From: Actinomycetota bacterium
Lineage (GTDB): Bacteria > Actinomycetota > Thermoleophilia > RBG-16-64-13
Direction of reading: 5' to 3'
DNA length: 64,000 bases
Assembly (NCBI GenBank): GCA_018830645.1
Contig: JAHJSA010000093.1
Coordinates: forward strand, 16,359-80,358
In this document: positions 46,948 through 56,120 of the stretch, piece after piece
Position numbering within the stretch: the first letter of the stretch is position 1
Layout: every line of letters starts with the position of its first letter
Position numbers and translations under genes: made by a program
Notes under the pieces: generated by a model
What the model was told of the DNA's origin: nothing
Seen by the model: only the letters and a program-made list of their open reading frames with translations
The model's database searches: none

Positions 46948-48435
46948 ATGCGACCGATGGACGCACGCTCCCCGGCCATTCTTGGCTCCGCGCTTGTCCT
47001 GGGCGTGGCGGGTGACTTCCTCCTGCGAGGCGGGAGACTGGGCATCGGGTTCGCCCTATGGGCGTGGGGCGCACTTGTGGTCTATCTCGTGCTTTCGCGC
47101 CGCATGAGAGTGCGCTTCCCCGCGGACGCCCTCCCGTTCGCCGCGCTCGCCTTCATCTGTTCGGCACTGGTAGCAGTCCGAGCCTCCCCGGCGCTGACGG
47201 CGCTGAACGTCGTCGCCACCCTGGCGGCGGCGACTCTCCTTTCCGCTCAGACCAGAGCGGGCGGTCTCCGTCGCGCGCCCCTTCTGGGCTACACGGTGAG
47301 CATCGCGAGAGTGGCTCTTCACGCGATCGCGGGAGCCTTCCGGCCGCTCGCGCGCGGTCTGGCACGGCTCTTCGGCAATCTGCCGACAACCCGGTCGAGA
47401 TCCCTCGCCCTACTCCGAGGAGCATTACTGACCGCCCCCGCTCTCCTCTTCTTCGGAGTCCTCCTTCTGGCGGCAGACGCTTCATTCGAACGCGTGGTGC
47501 TGGAACTCATCGACATCGATGTCTTGACACCCCTCGACCATCTCTTGGCGGTGGGCGTGCTCACCCTCGGATTCGCGGGCGTATTCCACGGACGTCTCGA
47601 GGACCGAGAAGGCGGAGCGGCGGACCCGCCCGCCGCAAAGTCGTTTCCCCTTGGTCTGGTAGAGGTCGGCATGGTGGTGGGGGCGCTCGACCTGCTCTTC
47701 GCGACGTTCGTGACGGTCCAGATCCCGCACTTCTTCGGCGGCGCCGATACGCTCGGCTCGACACCCGGTCTCACGGCCGCGGATTACGCACGGCGTGGGT
47801 TCTTCGAACTCGTGATCGTCGAGGCCATGGCCGTGCCCGTCCTTCTGACGGGTGAGGCGATCATGAGAGGGAGGTCCAGCTGGCAGGTGACCGCGTTCCG
47901 CGTCCTGGCTGGCATCAACGTGGGGCTGCTCGGAGCGATCGCGGCCTCGGCCGCACTGCGTCTGCTTCTCTACCGGTCGGCCTTCGGTCTGACCGAGTCA
48001 CGCGTCTACGCCGGGGCCGTTCTCGTGTGGCTTGCGGCGGTGTTGGTTGTATTCGTGCTGACCGTCCTCACCGGTCGACACGAGAGGTTCACCTACGGCA
48101 CGATCATGGCCGGCTTCGCCGTGCTGTTGGTGCTCAACATGGTCAATCCAGACGCGCTCATCGCATCGACCAATCTCGCTCGGGCCACACGACTTGGACC
48201 CAGCGGCGTTGCGAACCACATGCCCGCCTTCGACGTAGCCTACAACGCAGGTTTGAGCGAAGACGCAGTGCCAACGCTACTCAACGGGTCGGGGTCCCTC
48301 AGCGGTCGGGACCGCTTTCGGCTCCTTGGGGAACTCGAGAAAGGGCAGGCCTCGAGTGAATCGGGCGGCTGGAGGACATGGAACCTTGGTCGCGTCCGCG
48401 CGGATCGGACCTCGATCAAGGCGGAGCCGGAGTGA
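46948..48435 (+). CDS. DUF4153/DUF4173-like membrane protein
   Basis: 495 aa with about 11 hydrophobic segments (AILGSALVLGVAGDFLL, FALWAWGALVVYLVL, LLTAPALLFFGVLLLAADAS, MVVGALDLLFATFVTVQIPH, GIMAGFAVLLVL-like near the end). ADYARRGFFELVIVEAM is the family hallmark. Function unknown; relatives are called DUF4173. ATG 46948 has GGAG upstream. The last 70 residues are soluble and charged (GSLSGRDRFRLLGELEKG). Confidence 0.8.
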   Translation: MRPMDARSPAILGSALVLGVAGDFLLRGGRLGIGFALWAWGALVVYLVLSRRMRVRFPADALPFAALAFICSALVAVRASPALTALNVVATLAAATLLSAQTRAGGLRRAPLLGYTVSIARVALHAIAGAFRPLARGLARLFGNLPTTRSRSLALLRGALLTAPALLFFGVLLLAADASFERVVLELIDIDVLTPLDHLLAVGVLTLGFAGVFHGRLEDREGGAADPPAAKSFPLGLVEVGMVVGALDLLFATFVTVQIPHFFGGADTLGSTPGLTAADYARRGFFELVIVEAMAVPVLLTGEAIMRGRSSWQVTAFRVLAGINVGLLGAIAASAALRLLLYRSAFGLTESRVYAGAVLVWLAAVLVVFVLTVLTGRHERFTYGTIMAGFAVLLVLNMVNPDALIASTNLARATRLGPSGVANHMPAFDVAYNAGLSEDAVPTLLNGSGSLSGRDRFRLLGELEKGQASSESGGWRTWNLGRVRADRTSIKAEPE

Positions 48436-48467
48436 TAGTAGCGGCCCGCCGCGGGTCCGTCGGGCCA

Positions 48468-49088
48468 CTACTCCTCCGGCCGCGATCCCACAAAGGCACG
48501 CAGCGCCTCCCTGCCCCCTCCCACCCACGGAGCGCCGTGAGCAAACAGCAGATGGTCGAACTCGATGTCGAGGAGGCGTTCGAACGACTCGTAGAGCCCT
48601 CGCTTGACGTCTTCCGCGTCGTCACCCATGAGGAAGTCGGGCACGAAGCCGAGGGGGCCGTCAAACCCGGAGCGCACCAGCCCATCGGCAAGGGACACCG
48701 CCCGCGCCCAGGGGATGTGCAGGGCGACCTCGTCCGGGCAGATCGAACCGATCTCCACCACCTCAACCCCTCCGGGAAGCGGCCGGCCGGACTCGAACGC
48801 CGCGACCTCCTCACCGTGAGTGAACTCGTGCAGACCGTCCCCGTGGCACCAGACCCGGCAGCCGAACGCCTTCACGAACTCTCCGCTGTGACGGTAGTGG
48901 TGCCGGTTCGTCAGGAAGACATGCGCGGGAGGGTTGCGACCGGCGAACCACTCCACTCCCTCATCAGGGATGCGAGGATCGATGACAGCGGCCCCCTCAG
49001 GCCCGTCGAGGTAGTAGGAACTCACGAGCATGTTGATGTGGTCGTGCACCGTGACCCAGTGGAACACGCCGGGCAGAATCTCATTCAT
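48468..49088 (-). CDS. MBL-fold hydrolase-like protein with altered metal motif
   Basis: 206 aa. Metallo-beta-lactamase fold: MNEILPGVFHWVTVHDHIN, then YYLDGPEGAAVIDPRIPDEG, metal region FLTNRHHYRHSGEF, FVPDFLMGDDAEDVKRGLY and LLFAHGAPW near the end. The usual HxHxDH reads HHYRHS, keeping three histidines but not the metal Asp; this NRHHYR form occurs in a known subfamily of unknown substrate. ATG 49088 is fixed by GGAGG 6 bases upstream; the frame is open to 49412 through the promoter of the next gene. Confidence 0.82.
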   Translation of the reverse strand: MNEILPGVFHWVTVHDHINMLVSSYYLDGPEGAAVIDPRIPDEGVEWFAGRNPPAHVFLTNRHHYRHSGEFVKAFGCRVWCHGDGLHEFTHGEEVAAFESGRPLPGGVEVVEIGSICPDEVALHIPWARAVSLADGLVRSGFDGPLGFVPDFLMGDDAEDVKRGLYESFERLLDIEFDHLLFAHGAPWVGGGREALRAFVGSRPEE

Positions 49089-49299
49089 CACAGCCTCCGG
49101 AGATGGGGACGGCGTAATGTCGCCGACATACCCAGCCGGTCGTACGGCGGAAACCCCGGGGCCGGGATCCGCTTGGCTGTCGCCGGCGTCGCCGGATGGC
49201 GCCGCTCGCTCCCACCGCTCCGGAGTAGAGTGGCCGCATCCGTGGTATGAACCATTCAACATCATCCGCACCCATGAACGCGTCAACGGGAGGCTTGTC

Positions 49300-49701
49300 A
49301 TGGCCAAAGCCGAGATACGCAACGAGATCCTGTTCAAGGCACCAACCCGCATCGGCCTTCTGGCCGACGTCACCGGGGCGCTCCTGGCCGCGGGCGTGAA
49401 CATCACTGCCATCGGCGCCTACGACAAGGGAGACACCGCCGAGTTCCTCCTACTCACCAGCGACAACCGCCTTACCGGTGAGGCCCTCGCGCCCCTGGGC
49501 GGCGAGGTGGGTCTGGTACCGGTCGTGGTCGCCGAACTCGACAATCGCCCCGGGGAGCTCGCCGCGATCGCCCGCCGTCTCGCCGACGCCGGCATCAACG
49601 TGGAGCAGATCCACGCCACCTCCACCGACGCGCCCACCATGACCATCGTCATGTTGACCAGTGACGAGATCCGAGTGATCGGCATCCTGAGAGACGAGTA
49701 G
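49300..49701 (+). CDS. tandem ACT-domain protein
   Basis: 133 aa made of two ACT domains: about 5-65 (LFKAPTRIGLLADVTGALLA, then AGVNITAIGAYDKGD) and about 70-133 (VVAELDNRPGELAAIARRLA, then DAGINVEQIHATST). ACT domains bind amino acids or similar ligands; a stand-alone pair suggests a small ligand sensor. ATG with GGGAGG upstream. It is not next to a biosynthetic gene. Confidence 0.86.
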   Translation: MAKAEIRNEILFKAPTRIGLLADVTGALLAAGVNITAIGAYDKGDTAEFLLLTSDNRLTGEALAPLGGEVGLVPVVVAELDNRPGELAAIARRLADAGINVEQIHATSTDAPTMTIVMLTSDEIRVIGILRDE

Positions 49702-49712
49702 CCGGGCGCAAC

Positions 49713-49755
49713 ACTCTACCCGCCCAGACGAAACGCTCCGCGGCCACGGTAGAGT
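49713..49755. repeat. 8-bp inverted repeat after the ACT gene
   Basis: ACTCTACC (49713-49720) and GGTAGAGT (49748-49755), 27 bases apart, 11 bases past the ACT stop. Possibly a weak terminator or a regulator site. Confidence 0.4.
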
Positions 49756-49803
49756 ATGAGGCCAGCGTGAGCAGGCTGACGGACTCGGGTACGGCCCCGC
49801 CCC

Positions 49804-49838
49804 TTGCGGCGACTCATCGTCCTGAGTAAAATTACTCA
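49804..49838 (+). promoter_or_regulatory. leaderless promoter with palindromic operator
   Basis: TTGCGG (49804-49809), 17 bases, TAAAAT (49827-49832), then 8 bases to the ATG at 49841. A perfect palindrome TGAGTAA-aa-TTACTCA (49823-49838) sits on the -10, and a related half-site (atactca, 49851-49857) lies just inside the gene. No Shine-Dalgarno. Confidence 0.7.
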
Positions 49839-49840
49839 AC

Positions 49841-51046
49841 ATGGTGAGCAATACTCAACGCTACCATCGCGACGTCGACCGACTTCTCCGAGAACGCCTG
49901 GAAGAGCCACGCCGATTCATCCAAGTCTTGGGCGGCCCTCGTCAGGTGGGAAAGACCACGTCGGTGACCCATGTGCTGGCCGAGTGCACGATTCCTACCC
50001 ACTACGCTTCTGCGGACAGCCCAACGATCCAAACACCTCTGTGGATCGAACAGCAGTGGGAACAGGCCCGCGTCCTCGCAGCCAAGACCGGTTCGGCGAT
50101 CTTGGCCTTGGACGAGGCCCAGAAGGTCCAAGGGTGGTCCGAGCAGGTGAAACTCCTCTGGGACGCGGACACCCGCTTGGGTCGCGATGTCCGCGCAGTC
50201 ATAGTGGGTTCATCTCCGCTTCTGATGCAAACCGGGCTCGGTGACAGCCTTGCCGGGCGGTTCGAGATCATCCCCGCCACCCATTGGCGCTACCCCGAGT
50301 GCCACGAGGCTTTCGGCTGGGATGTGGAGACGTACATCTTCTACGGTGGCTATCCGGGAGCCGCACCGCTGATCGCGGACCCGGACTGTTGGCGAGCGTA
50401 CGTCGCGGACTCCCTCATAGAGACGACTCTCTCCCGCGACATCCTTCTCATGACACGGGTCGACAAGCCCGCCCTCCTGCGCCAACTCTTCTATCTGGCG
50501 TGCGAGTACTCCGGCCAGATCCTCTCGTACACCAAGATGTTGGGACAGTTGGCTGACGCAGGCAATACGACGACACTCGCCCACTATCTCCGCCTCCTCG
50601 CTGGAGCCGGTCTCGTCACGGGCCTCGGCAAGTACTCCGGCGGCGCATTGAGGAAGCGCGCCTCCAGCCCCAAGCTGCAGGTGATGAACACGGCTCTCAC
50701 TACCGCTCTCAGCGGGCGAACGTTCGAAGAGGCCCGATCGGACGGACCTTTCTGGGGCCGCTTGGTGGAGTCGGCTGTAGGCGCTCAGCTTCTCGCGGAG
50801 GCTCAATGGGGCCGCTTCAACATCCACTACTGGCGGGACGGCAACGACGAGGTCGATTTCGTCGCGCAACGCGGCGACGCTGTCACGGCCATCGAGGTGA
50901 AGAGCGGCCCCGAACGACGGCCTCTCGCCGGGCTCGGGGCGTTCGCTCAGAGGTTCAAGGGATCGCGGACGCTCCTCCTCGGAGAGGGCGGCATCGATCT
51001 CGAGCGCTACTTTCTCGGCGAGGCGAACATCTGGGGCGACGAGTAG
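49841..51046 (+). CDS. AAA_14/DUF4143-type ATPase, second copy
   Basis: 401 aa, same architecture as the gene at 44799 but only distantly similar. Walker A FIQVLGGPRQVGKTTSVTHV (about 26-45), Walker B AILALDEAQKVQGWSEQVK, sensor VIVGSSPLLM, C-terminal DUF4143 part with FWGRLVESAVGAQLL and YWRDGNDEVDFVAQRGDAV, then IEVKSGP (E-V-D and E-x-K as in PD-(D/E)XK folds). This type is common, often solitary, and of unknown function. It starts at an ATG within the operator region and appears to be leaderless. Confidence 0.9.
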   Translation: MVSNTQRYHRDVDRLLRERLEEPRRFIQVLGGPRQVGKTTSVTHVLAECTIPTHYASADSPTIQTPLWIEQQWEQARVLAAKTGSAILALDEAQKVQGWSEQVKLLWDADTRLGRDVRAVIVGSSPLLMQTGLGDSLAGRFEIIPATHWRYPECHEAFGWDVETYIFYGGYPGAAPLIADPDCWRAYVADSLIETTLSRDILLMTRVDKPALLRQLFYLACEYSGQILSYTKMLGQLADAGNTTTLAHYLRLLAGAGLVTGLGKYSGGALRKRASSPKLQVMNTALTTALSGRTFEEARSDGPFWGRLVESAVGAQLLAEAQWGRFNIHYWRDGNDEVDFVAQRGDAVTAIEVKSGPERRPLAGLGAFAQRFKGSRTLLLGEGGIDLERYFLGEANIWGDE

Positions 51047-51072
51047 CCGAGAAACGACCCGCACGTGCGGGA

Positions 51073-54057
51073 TCACGGCCCTGCTACAGGCTCCACCTTG
51101 GCCTTGAGTTGCGCGATGATGGCATCGCCCAGGCCGACGAAGTCCACAAACCTGATCTCGGCCGCACGACCCGTTAGGACATCGGCTATGCGGGTGGGTA
51201 CTCCCGTGGGCTGAGTCAGAAGCAGGATCCCCCCATCCATCGCAAGGTACGGCCCCACGACCAGGGCGTCGGGGTAGTTCTCACCCGTGGCCACGGCGAT
51301 GTGCGAGAACGAGAGGCCCTGCGCCGGCGCGGCGGCGTACGCGGCGATGAGAGCGTTCGTGTGGTAGCGATCGGTGCCCACGAGAGAGGTGGCGGTGACG
51401 GGCGCCGCCGGTTTGATGTAGGTGCCCACCACGACCGCCGAGGTCACCCCCAGCGACTGGATGGCCGCCGCCGTCACGACGGGAAGAGGCCCACTCTGGG
51501 GGGTCAGCACGACGGCCCAGCCCTTCCTGGCCGCCAGCGGCGCCACCGAGAGTGCGTCGGGGAACTTATCCCCGGAGGCGAGCACCACCCGGTCGACCGT
51601 CCCCAGCTTGACCTTGAGCTCCGCGGCGAGGAGCGCCGCGGTGTGGTAGCGGTCGGTGCCCACGAACGACCTGACCTTGACTCCGGGAAGCGCCGTGTTG
51701 AGCTGCGTGCGCACCGCGGCCGGCAGACCGATGAAGAACACCGTACTCGGCGCGAGCCGCGCGAGTTCGTCCCGCACCGCCTGCGTGAGCCCGGTCGAGG
51801 GCGTCAGGATGATGGGACCATCGAATGCAGCTGCTAGCGGCGCCGCCGCCAGAGCGTCCGGGAAATTGTCGCCCTTCACCAAGAACACTGTGTTCGCGCC
51901 GGTGGGGTATACCGACTTCGCCACTAGGATGGCGGTCTCGTAGCGGTCCTTGCCGGTGAACACCGCGTAGATGGGCGGGGGATCGATCTTGCGTATGATG
52001 TGGTTGAAGGTGTCGGCCACGTAGAGGAAGTCGTCCGGGCCGACAGCAACGTCCGAGGGCAGGGCGAAACGAGCGGCGGAACCGACCCCGTCAGCGCGGC
52101 CCGTAGTGCGCGAAAGGCCGGCCACCGTGGTCACCGCTCCCATGTGGCTCACTCTGCGCACCGTGCTGTTCCCGGAGTCGGCCACGAAGAGGGCATCTTC
52201 CGCGCCGAGGGCGATACCGGCCGGTGCTGAGAACCGGGCACTCGAACCCAGCCCGTTGGCCGCTCCTCTCACTCCAGGAGCTCCCGCCAGGCTGGTCACC
52301 ACCCCGGTGGGCGAGATCATGCGGATCGTGTGGTTGCCGGTGTCGGCCACGTACAGGGTGCCGGTCCAGTCGACCGCGATGCCCGACGGCGAGCGGAAGC
52401 GCGCGTCGGAGGCCGCGCCGTCGGCGTTGCCCGGTTCACCCGCCTTCCCCGCAACGGTCGTCACCGCGCCGGTGGGATCGATGGCACGGATGGTGTGATT
52501 GGCGGTGTCCGCTACGTAGATCGTGCCGCCGTCGTCCAGGGCGACAGCTTTGGGGCCGCTGAACCGTGCGTCGGGACCCAGTCCATCCGCGCTACCGGCG
52601 AGTCCCGCGGTGCCGAACGGAGTGCCGACCGCTCCCAGGGAGCTGACCACACGGATGACGTGGTTGCCCGTGTCGGCCACGAAGAGGGTGCCCGTGTCGT
52701 TAACGGCCACGCCCGTAGGGTGGTCGAAGCGGGCGGCAGCGCCCGAGCCGTCGCTGCTCCCCTCTATCCCCCCGGAGCCCGCCAGTGTGGTCACCACACC
52801 GAGAGAGCTCACCGAACGGAGTGTGTGGTTGTAGGTGTCCGCTACGAACACCGTGCCCGAGGAGCCCACCGCGATGCCATACGGAAGGAAGAAGCGGGCC
52901 TGCGGGCCCCTGCCGTCATTCGTTCCCATGCCGGACTTGCCGGCGAGGGTCGTGACGGCCCCTCCCACAGCGACCTTCCGCACCGCGTGATTGCCCGAAT
53001 CGGCCACGTACACTGCTCCGCCGGTGTCCACCGCGACGCCACCCGGAAAGAGCAGACGCGCCGTCGCGCTATCGCCGTCGGCGGCACCCCACGACCCGGC
53101 CTTGCCTGCGACCGTGGTCACAACGGCTCCCGAGGTGACGGAACGAACCGTATGGTTGCCAAAATCGGCCACGAGGAGATCCCCCGCCCCGTCGATGGCC
53201 AGACCTTTGGGCATCGAGAACCGAGCCGCGGCGCCGGTACCGTCCGCGCCTCCGGCCGCGCCCGCCGCCCCGGCGAAGGTCACCACCACTCCTGCCGGAT
53301 CGACAGTGCGGATCGTGTGGTTGCCGTGGTCGGCCACATATAGAGTACCGGCGGCATCGACCGCGATACCGAACGGGTGGTCGAAGCGGGCGACTGCGCC
53401 GGTTCCGTCAGCATTGCCCGCTTGGCCCGCAGCACCGGCCAGCGTGCTCACGGCGCCCCCGAGCGCGATCACACGGATCGTGTGGTTCCCGGAGTCGGAC
53501 ACGTAGACGACGCCCGCCGCGTCGACCGCCACACCTTCGGGGAAGTCGAATCTCGCGACACCCGAGGCGCCGTCCGCGCTCCCGCGCGCGCCCGCCAGGC
53601 CGGCCAGGGTCTGCACCACTCCGGCAGGGCTTATCACACGGATCGTGTGGTTCCCGGAATCGGCCACGTACAGTTTGTCGGCGGAGTCGATGGCGATCGC
53701 GCTGGGATAGGCGAACCGCGCAGCCGAGCCAGCGCCGTCGGCGCTTCCGGCGGCTCCCGCCGTACCGGCAAAGGTCGTCACGGCTCCCGCCGGGGTTATC
53801 CTTCTAATGGTGTGGTTGAAGCTGTCGGCCACGTACAGGTTGCCGGCGGAGTCCACGGCGACTCCTTGGGGCCAATCGAACCGCGCAGCCGAACCGACCC
53901 CATCGGCGTCACCCGACGCCACCGCAGGCCCGGCGAGCGTCCCCACCACATACGCGCCCAGCGCCGGGGCAGCCGACGCGAACAGGAACACCAGGGCCAC
54001 CGTCGTCAGCACGAAGACATGCAAGCTGTTCGAACGCTTCGGAAGTCTAGAACGCAC
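51073..54057 (-). CDS. secreted NHL-repeat protein with three cell-wall-binding repeats
   Basis: 994 aa. Signal peptide at 1-35 (NSLHVFVLTTVALVFLFASA, cleavage near ALGA-Y). Then 12 repeats of about 55 residues, each with A-R-F-x-x-P, G-[IV]-A-[IV]-D, L-Y-V-A-D-x-x-N-H-x-I-R and A-G-x-x-G; these are NHL blades that would make two six-bladed propellers. Residues about 690-994 are three CWB2-type cell-wall-binding repeats (GKDRYETAILVAKSVYP; GTDRYHTAALLAAELK; GTDRYHTNALIAAYAA). The GTG at 54057 has GGGAGG just upstream; an ATG at 54078 is alternative. Likely an anchored surface protein for binding or adhesion. Confidence 0.9.
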   Translation of the reverse strand: MRSRLPKRSNSLHVFVLTTVALVFLFASAAPALGAYVVGTLAGPAVASGDADGVGSAARFDWPQGVAVDSAGNLYVADSFNHTIRRITPAGAVTTFAGTAGAAGSADGAGSAARFAYPSAIAIDSADKLYVADSGNHTIRVISPAGVVQTLAGLAGARGSADGASGVARFDFPEGVAVDAAGVVYVSDSGNHTIRVIALGGAVSTLAGAAGQAGNADGTGAVARFDHPFGIAVDAAGTLYVADHGNHTIRTVDPAGVVVTFAGAAGAAGGADGTGAAARFSMPKGLAIDGAGDLLVADFGNHTVRSVTSGAVVTTVAGKAGSWGAADGDSATARLLFPGGVAVDTGGAVYVADSGNHAVRKVAVGGAVTTLAGKSGMGTNDGRGPQARFFLPYGIAVGSSGTVFVADTYNHTLRSVSSLGVVTTLAGSGGIEGSSDGSGAAARFDHPTGVAVNDTGTLFVADTGNHVIRVVSSLGAVGTPFGTAGLAGSADGLGPDARFSGPKAVALDDGGTIYVADTANHTIRAIDPTGAVTTVAGKAGEPGNADGAASDARFRSPSGIAVDWTGTLYVADTGNHTIRMISPTGVVTSLAGAPGVRGAANGLGSSARFSAPAGIALGAEDALFVADSGNSTVRRVSHMGAVTTVAGLSRTTGRADGVGSAARFALPSDVAVGPDDFLYVADTFNHIIRKIDPPPIYAVFTGKDRYETAILVAKSVYPTGANTVFLVKGDNFPDALAAAPLAAAFDGPIILTPSTGLTQAVRDELARLAPSTVFFIGLPAAVRTQLNTALPGVKVRSFVGTDRYHTAALLAAELKVKLGTVDRVVLASGDKFPDALSVAPLAARKGWAVVLTPQSGPLPVVTAAAIQSLGVTSAVVVGTYIKPAAPVTATSLVGTDRYHTNALIAAYAAAPAQGLSFSHIAVATGENYPDALVVGPYLAMDGGILLLTQPTGVPTRIADVLTGRAAEIRFVDFVGLGDAIIAQLKAKVEPVAGP

Positions 54058-54221
54058 GATCCCTCCCAGATGCGTCATGGATGTCGGTTCCAGGAAGGAG
54101 CGCCGAGTAGCCACGCAACCCCCTCGGTAACGGTATACCGGTACACGGTGAGAGGCAAGTGGCGGCGGGGACCGCGGGGCGCGGCGGTGGGATCGCGTGC
54201 GTCTCCGTATGGAAGGAGAAA

Positions 54222-54251
54222 GCCCCGGTGTCCGCACGGGACGACCGGGGC
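54222..54251. terminator. two-way hairpin at the island edge
   Basis: GCCCCGGT / ACCGGGGC with an inner GTCC-GGAC-type pairing, flanked by ctttc on the plus side and tttctcc on the minus side. It lies between the NHL gene and the island and may stop minus-strand read-through. Confidence 0.6.
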
Positions 54252-54266
54252 CTTTCATCTACCAAG

Positions 54267-54749
54267 GTGGGCCTATCGGATGCTGACGCAGAAAAGTGGT
54301 CAACACTTCTGAATCAAATAGTCGCGGCCAAACTTGGGACTGCGGCACCGCAAAGTCGGTCCACAACGTCTGATTCTAAGACAGTCATGAGGCTCAGTCA
54401 ACGGCACAAACACCTCGACGAGGGTGAAACTGCGCGGATGATCGCCGCGTATCAGGCGGGGTCCTCAGTCTATGACCTTGCCGAACAGTTCGGGTGTCAC
54501 CGCGAGACAGTGTGCCGACGTCTAAAATCACAAGGCGTTCAAATGCGGGGAAGGCCACTCACCCTGTCCCAGGTAGATGAAGCAGAACGCCTCTATGCGG
54601 CTGGTCATTCACTGGCCAGTGTCGGTGAGCACCTCGGGGTCTGGTCTTCAACCGTGCGGAAACACCTGCGTGCGCGTGGTGTTGCGATGCGGCCACCACA
54701 CGAGCAATCACCATCACGCAGCCAGGCTGGGCTACCAACTCGGTCCTAG
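54267..54749 (+). CDS. orphan double helix-turn-helix protein
   Basis: 160 aa from a GTG at 54267 (start uncertain; ATG 54387 would give 120 aa). Two HTH units: about 60-95 (ARMIAAYQAGSSVYDLAEQF, then GCHRETVCRRLKSQGVQMRG) and about 97-142 (AERLYAAGHSLASVGEHLGV, then WSSTVRKHLRARGVAMR). These resemble the DNA-binding tail of serine recombinases and IS-type transposases; no catalytic domain is present. It is the first gene of the lower-GC island and convergent with its operon. Confidence 0.7.
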   Translation: MGLSDADAEKWSTLLNQIVAAKLGTAAPQSRSTTSDSKTVMRLSQRHKHLDEGETARMIAAYQAGSSVYDLAEQFGCHRETVCRRLKSQGVQMRGRPLTLSQVDEAERLYAAGHSLASVGEHLGVWSSTVRKHLRARGVAMRPPHEQSPSRSQAGLPTRS

Positions 54750-54807
54750 CTGGACGGCTTTTTCAGCTTGCACCGTGTCCTTCAAGGCCGAGCGACTTGT
54801 CGCTGCA

Positions 54808-56118
54808 CTAGCTAGATCCTTCCTCGGCGTCCGAGTTTGCCTTCTCCAGCTCTGCAAACTTCGCCGCCATTGTCGGGTTGCCTCGTGTCAGCTTCTTGAT
54901 GGTCACGTCCTGAGCCTTGTCGTTGGCGAGGCGGAGATTGCGGTCTGTGCCGAGCAAGGCCTCCTTTGTCTTCTGCAGATGGTCGATGGACTTGTCGATC
55001 TCGTCAATCGCCGTCTGGAAACGCCTGGAGGCGAGGTCGAAGTTCTTGCCAAAGCCAGCCTTGAACTTGTCAAGTTCGTCCTCGAAGTTGGTGATGTCAA
55101 TGTTCTGCGCCCTCACTAGCGCCAGTTCAGCCTTATACTTCAGCGAGTTCTGGGCGGCATTGCGCAGCACAGTGATCATCGGGATGAAGAACTGCGGGCG
55201 AATGACGTACATCTTCGGGTAGCGGTGAGACACATCCACGATGCCCGAGTTGTAGAGCTCGTTGTCCGGCTCCAACAGCGAGACGAGCACGGCGTACTCG
55301 CAACCCTTGTCGTCCCGGTCCTTGTCGAGCTCCTTGAAGAAGTCTTCGTTCTTCTTCTTGGTTGCCGTGGTGTCGGACTCATTCTTCATCTCGAACATAA
55401 TCGAGATGCATTCGCTGCAGGCATCTTCGGAGTCGCGGAATATGTAGTCGCCCTTGCTCCCGCCGCTGGCGTCATTGTCCTTTTCGAAATAGGCGCGCGG
55501 AAACGCAGTTGCGCGGATCTTGTTGAACTCGACTTCGCAGTGTTGCTCCAACGTCTCGCCAACCATCTTGGAAGATAGCTTGGCCTTCAGGTCCTTCAAG
55601 CGTTCGATGGCATCATCGCGATCCTTGATCTGTGTCTCGTACTTCTCCTTGAGCGATGACTCGCGCAGCTTCTGCTCGATGTCTTTGACCTCTAGGTCGC
55701 GCTTGAGGTTGTCTCGTTCTTTCTCAACATCACCGAGCGCCTCTTTGAGGGCCAACTGCTTGGCAACGTCAGCACCTTTGAGTTCTTCCTTCAGGCGAGC
55801 GATTTCAGCGTCCTTCTTGGCCGCCTCGCCCTGCAGCTCCCCCGTGACCTTGGCCTGGACGAGCTCCGCGCTCGACTTTAGCTCCACCTTCAGGCGCTCG
55901 ATCTCGGCATCCTTCTTGGCGGCCTCCTTCTCCAACTCGCTAGTGACCTTGGTTTCCGCGAGCTCGACGGCAATCTTCTTCTCTCGCTCGGCAAGCTCCA
56001 ACCGCTCGTGCAGTGCCTTGTCGAAAGCATCGTCGCGGACCTGATTCAGGATGTCCGCGTATCCGGTCTCGTCAATGTTGAATGTCTTTCCGCAATGCGG
56101 GCACGTGATTTCGTGCAT
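54808..56118 (-). CDS. DUF2130 protein, predicted PD-(D/E)XK nuclease
   Basis: 436 aa. N-terminal zinc-ribbon-like [10 protein letters not shown], then a long coiled coil (about 35-180, Lys/Glu-rich heptads with repeated [14 protein letters not shown] units), then a DUF2130 core. [20 protein letters not shown] and [13 protein letters not shown] provide the Glu, Asp and ExK of a PD-(D/E)XK nuclease. A second helical part follows to the end. ATG is 2 bases after the OLD gene stop, so the two are co-translated. Family role is not established. Confidence 0.85.
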   Translation of the reverse strand: MHEITCPHCGKTFNIDETGYADILNQVRDDAFDKALHERLELAEREKKIAVELAETKVTSELEKEAAKKDAEIERLKVELKSSAELVQAKVTGELQGEAAKKDAEIARLKEELKGADVAKQLALKEALGDVEKERDNLKRDLEVKDIEQKLRESSLKEKYETQIKDRDDAIERLKDLKAKLSSKMVGETLEQHCEVEFNKIRATAFPRAYFEKDNDASGGSKGDYIFRDSEDACSECISIMFEMKNESDTTATKKKNEDFFKELDKDRDDKGCEYAVLVSLLEPDNELYNSGIVDVSHRYPKMYVIRPQFFIPMITVLRNAAQNSLKYKAELALVRAQNIDITNFEDELDKFKAGFGKNFDLASRRFQTAIDEIDKSIDHLQKTKEALLGTDRNLRLANDKAQDVTIKKLTRGNPTMAAKFAELEKANSDAEEGSS

Positions 56119-56120
56119 AT

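Noticed and set aside
54387..54749. Full transposase or serine recombinase
   Set aside because: Only HTH units are present; no resolvase or DDE catalytic residues.
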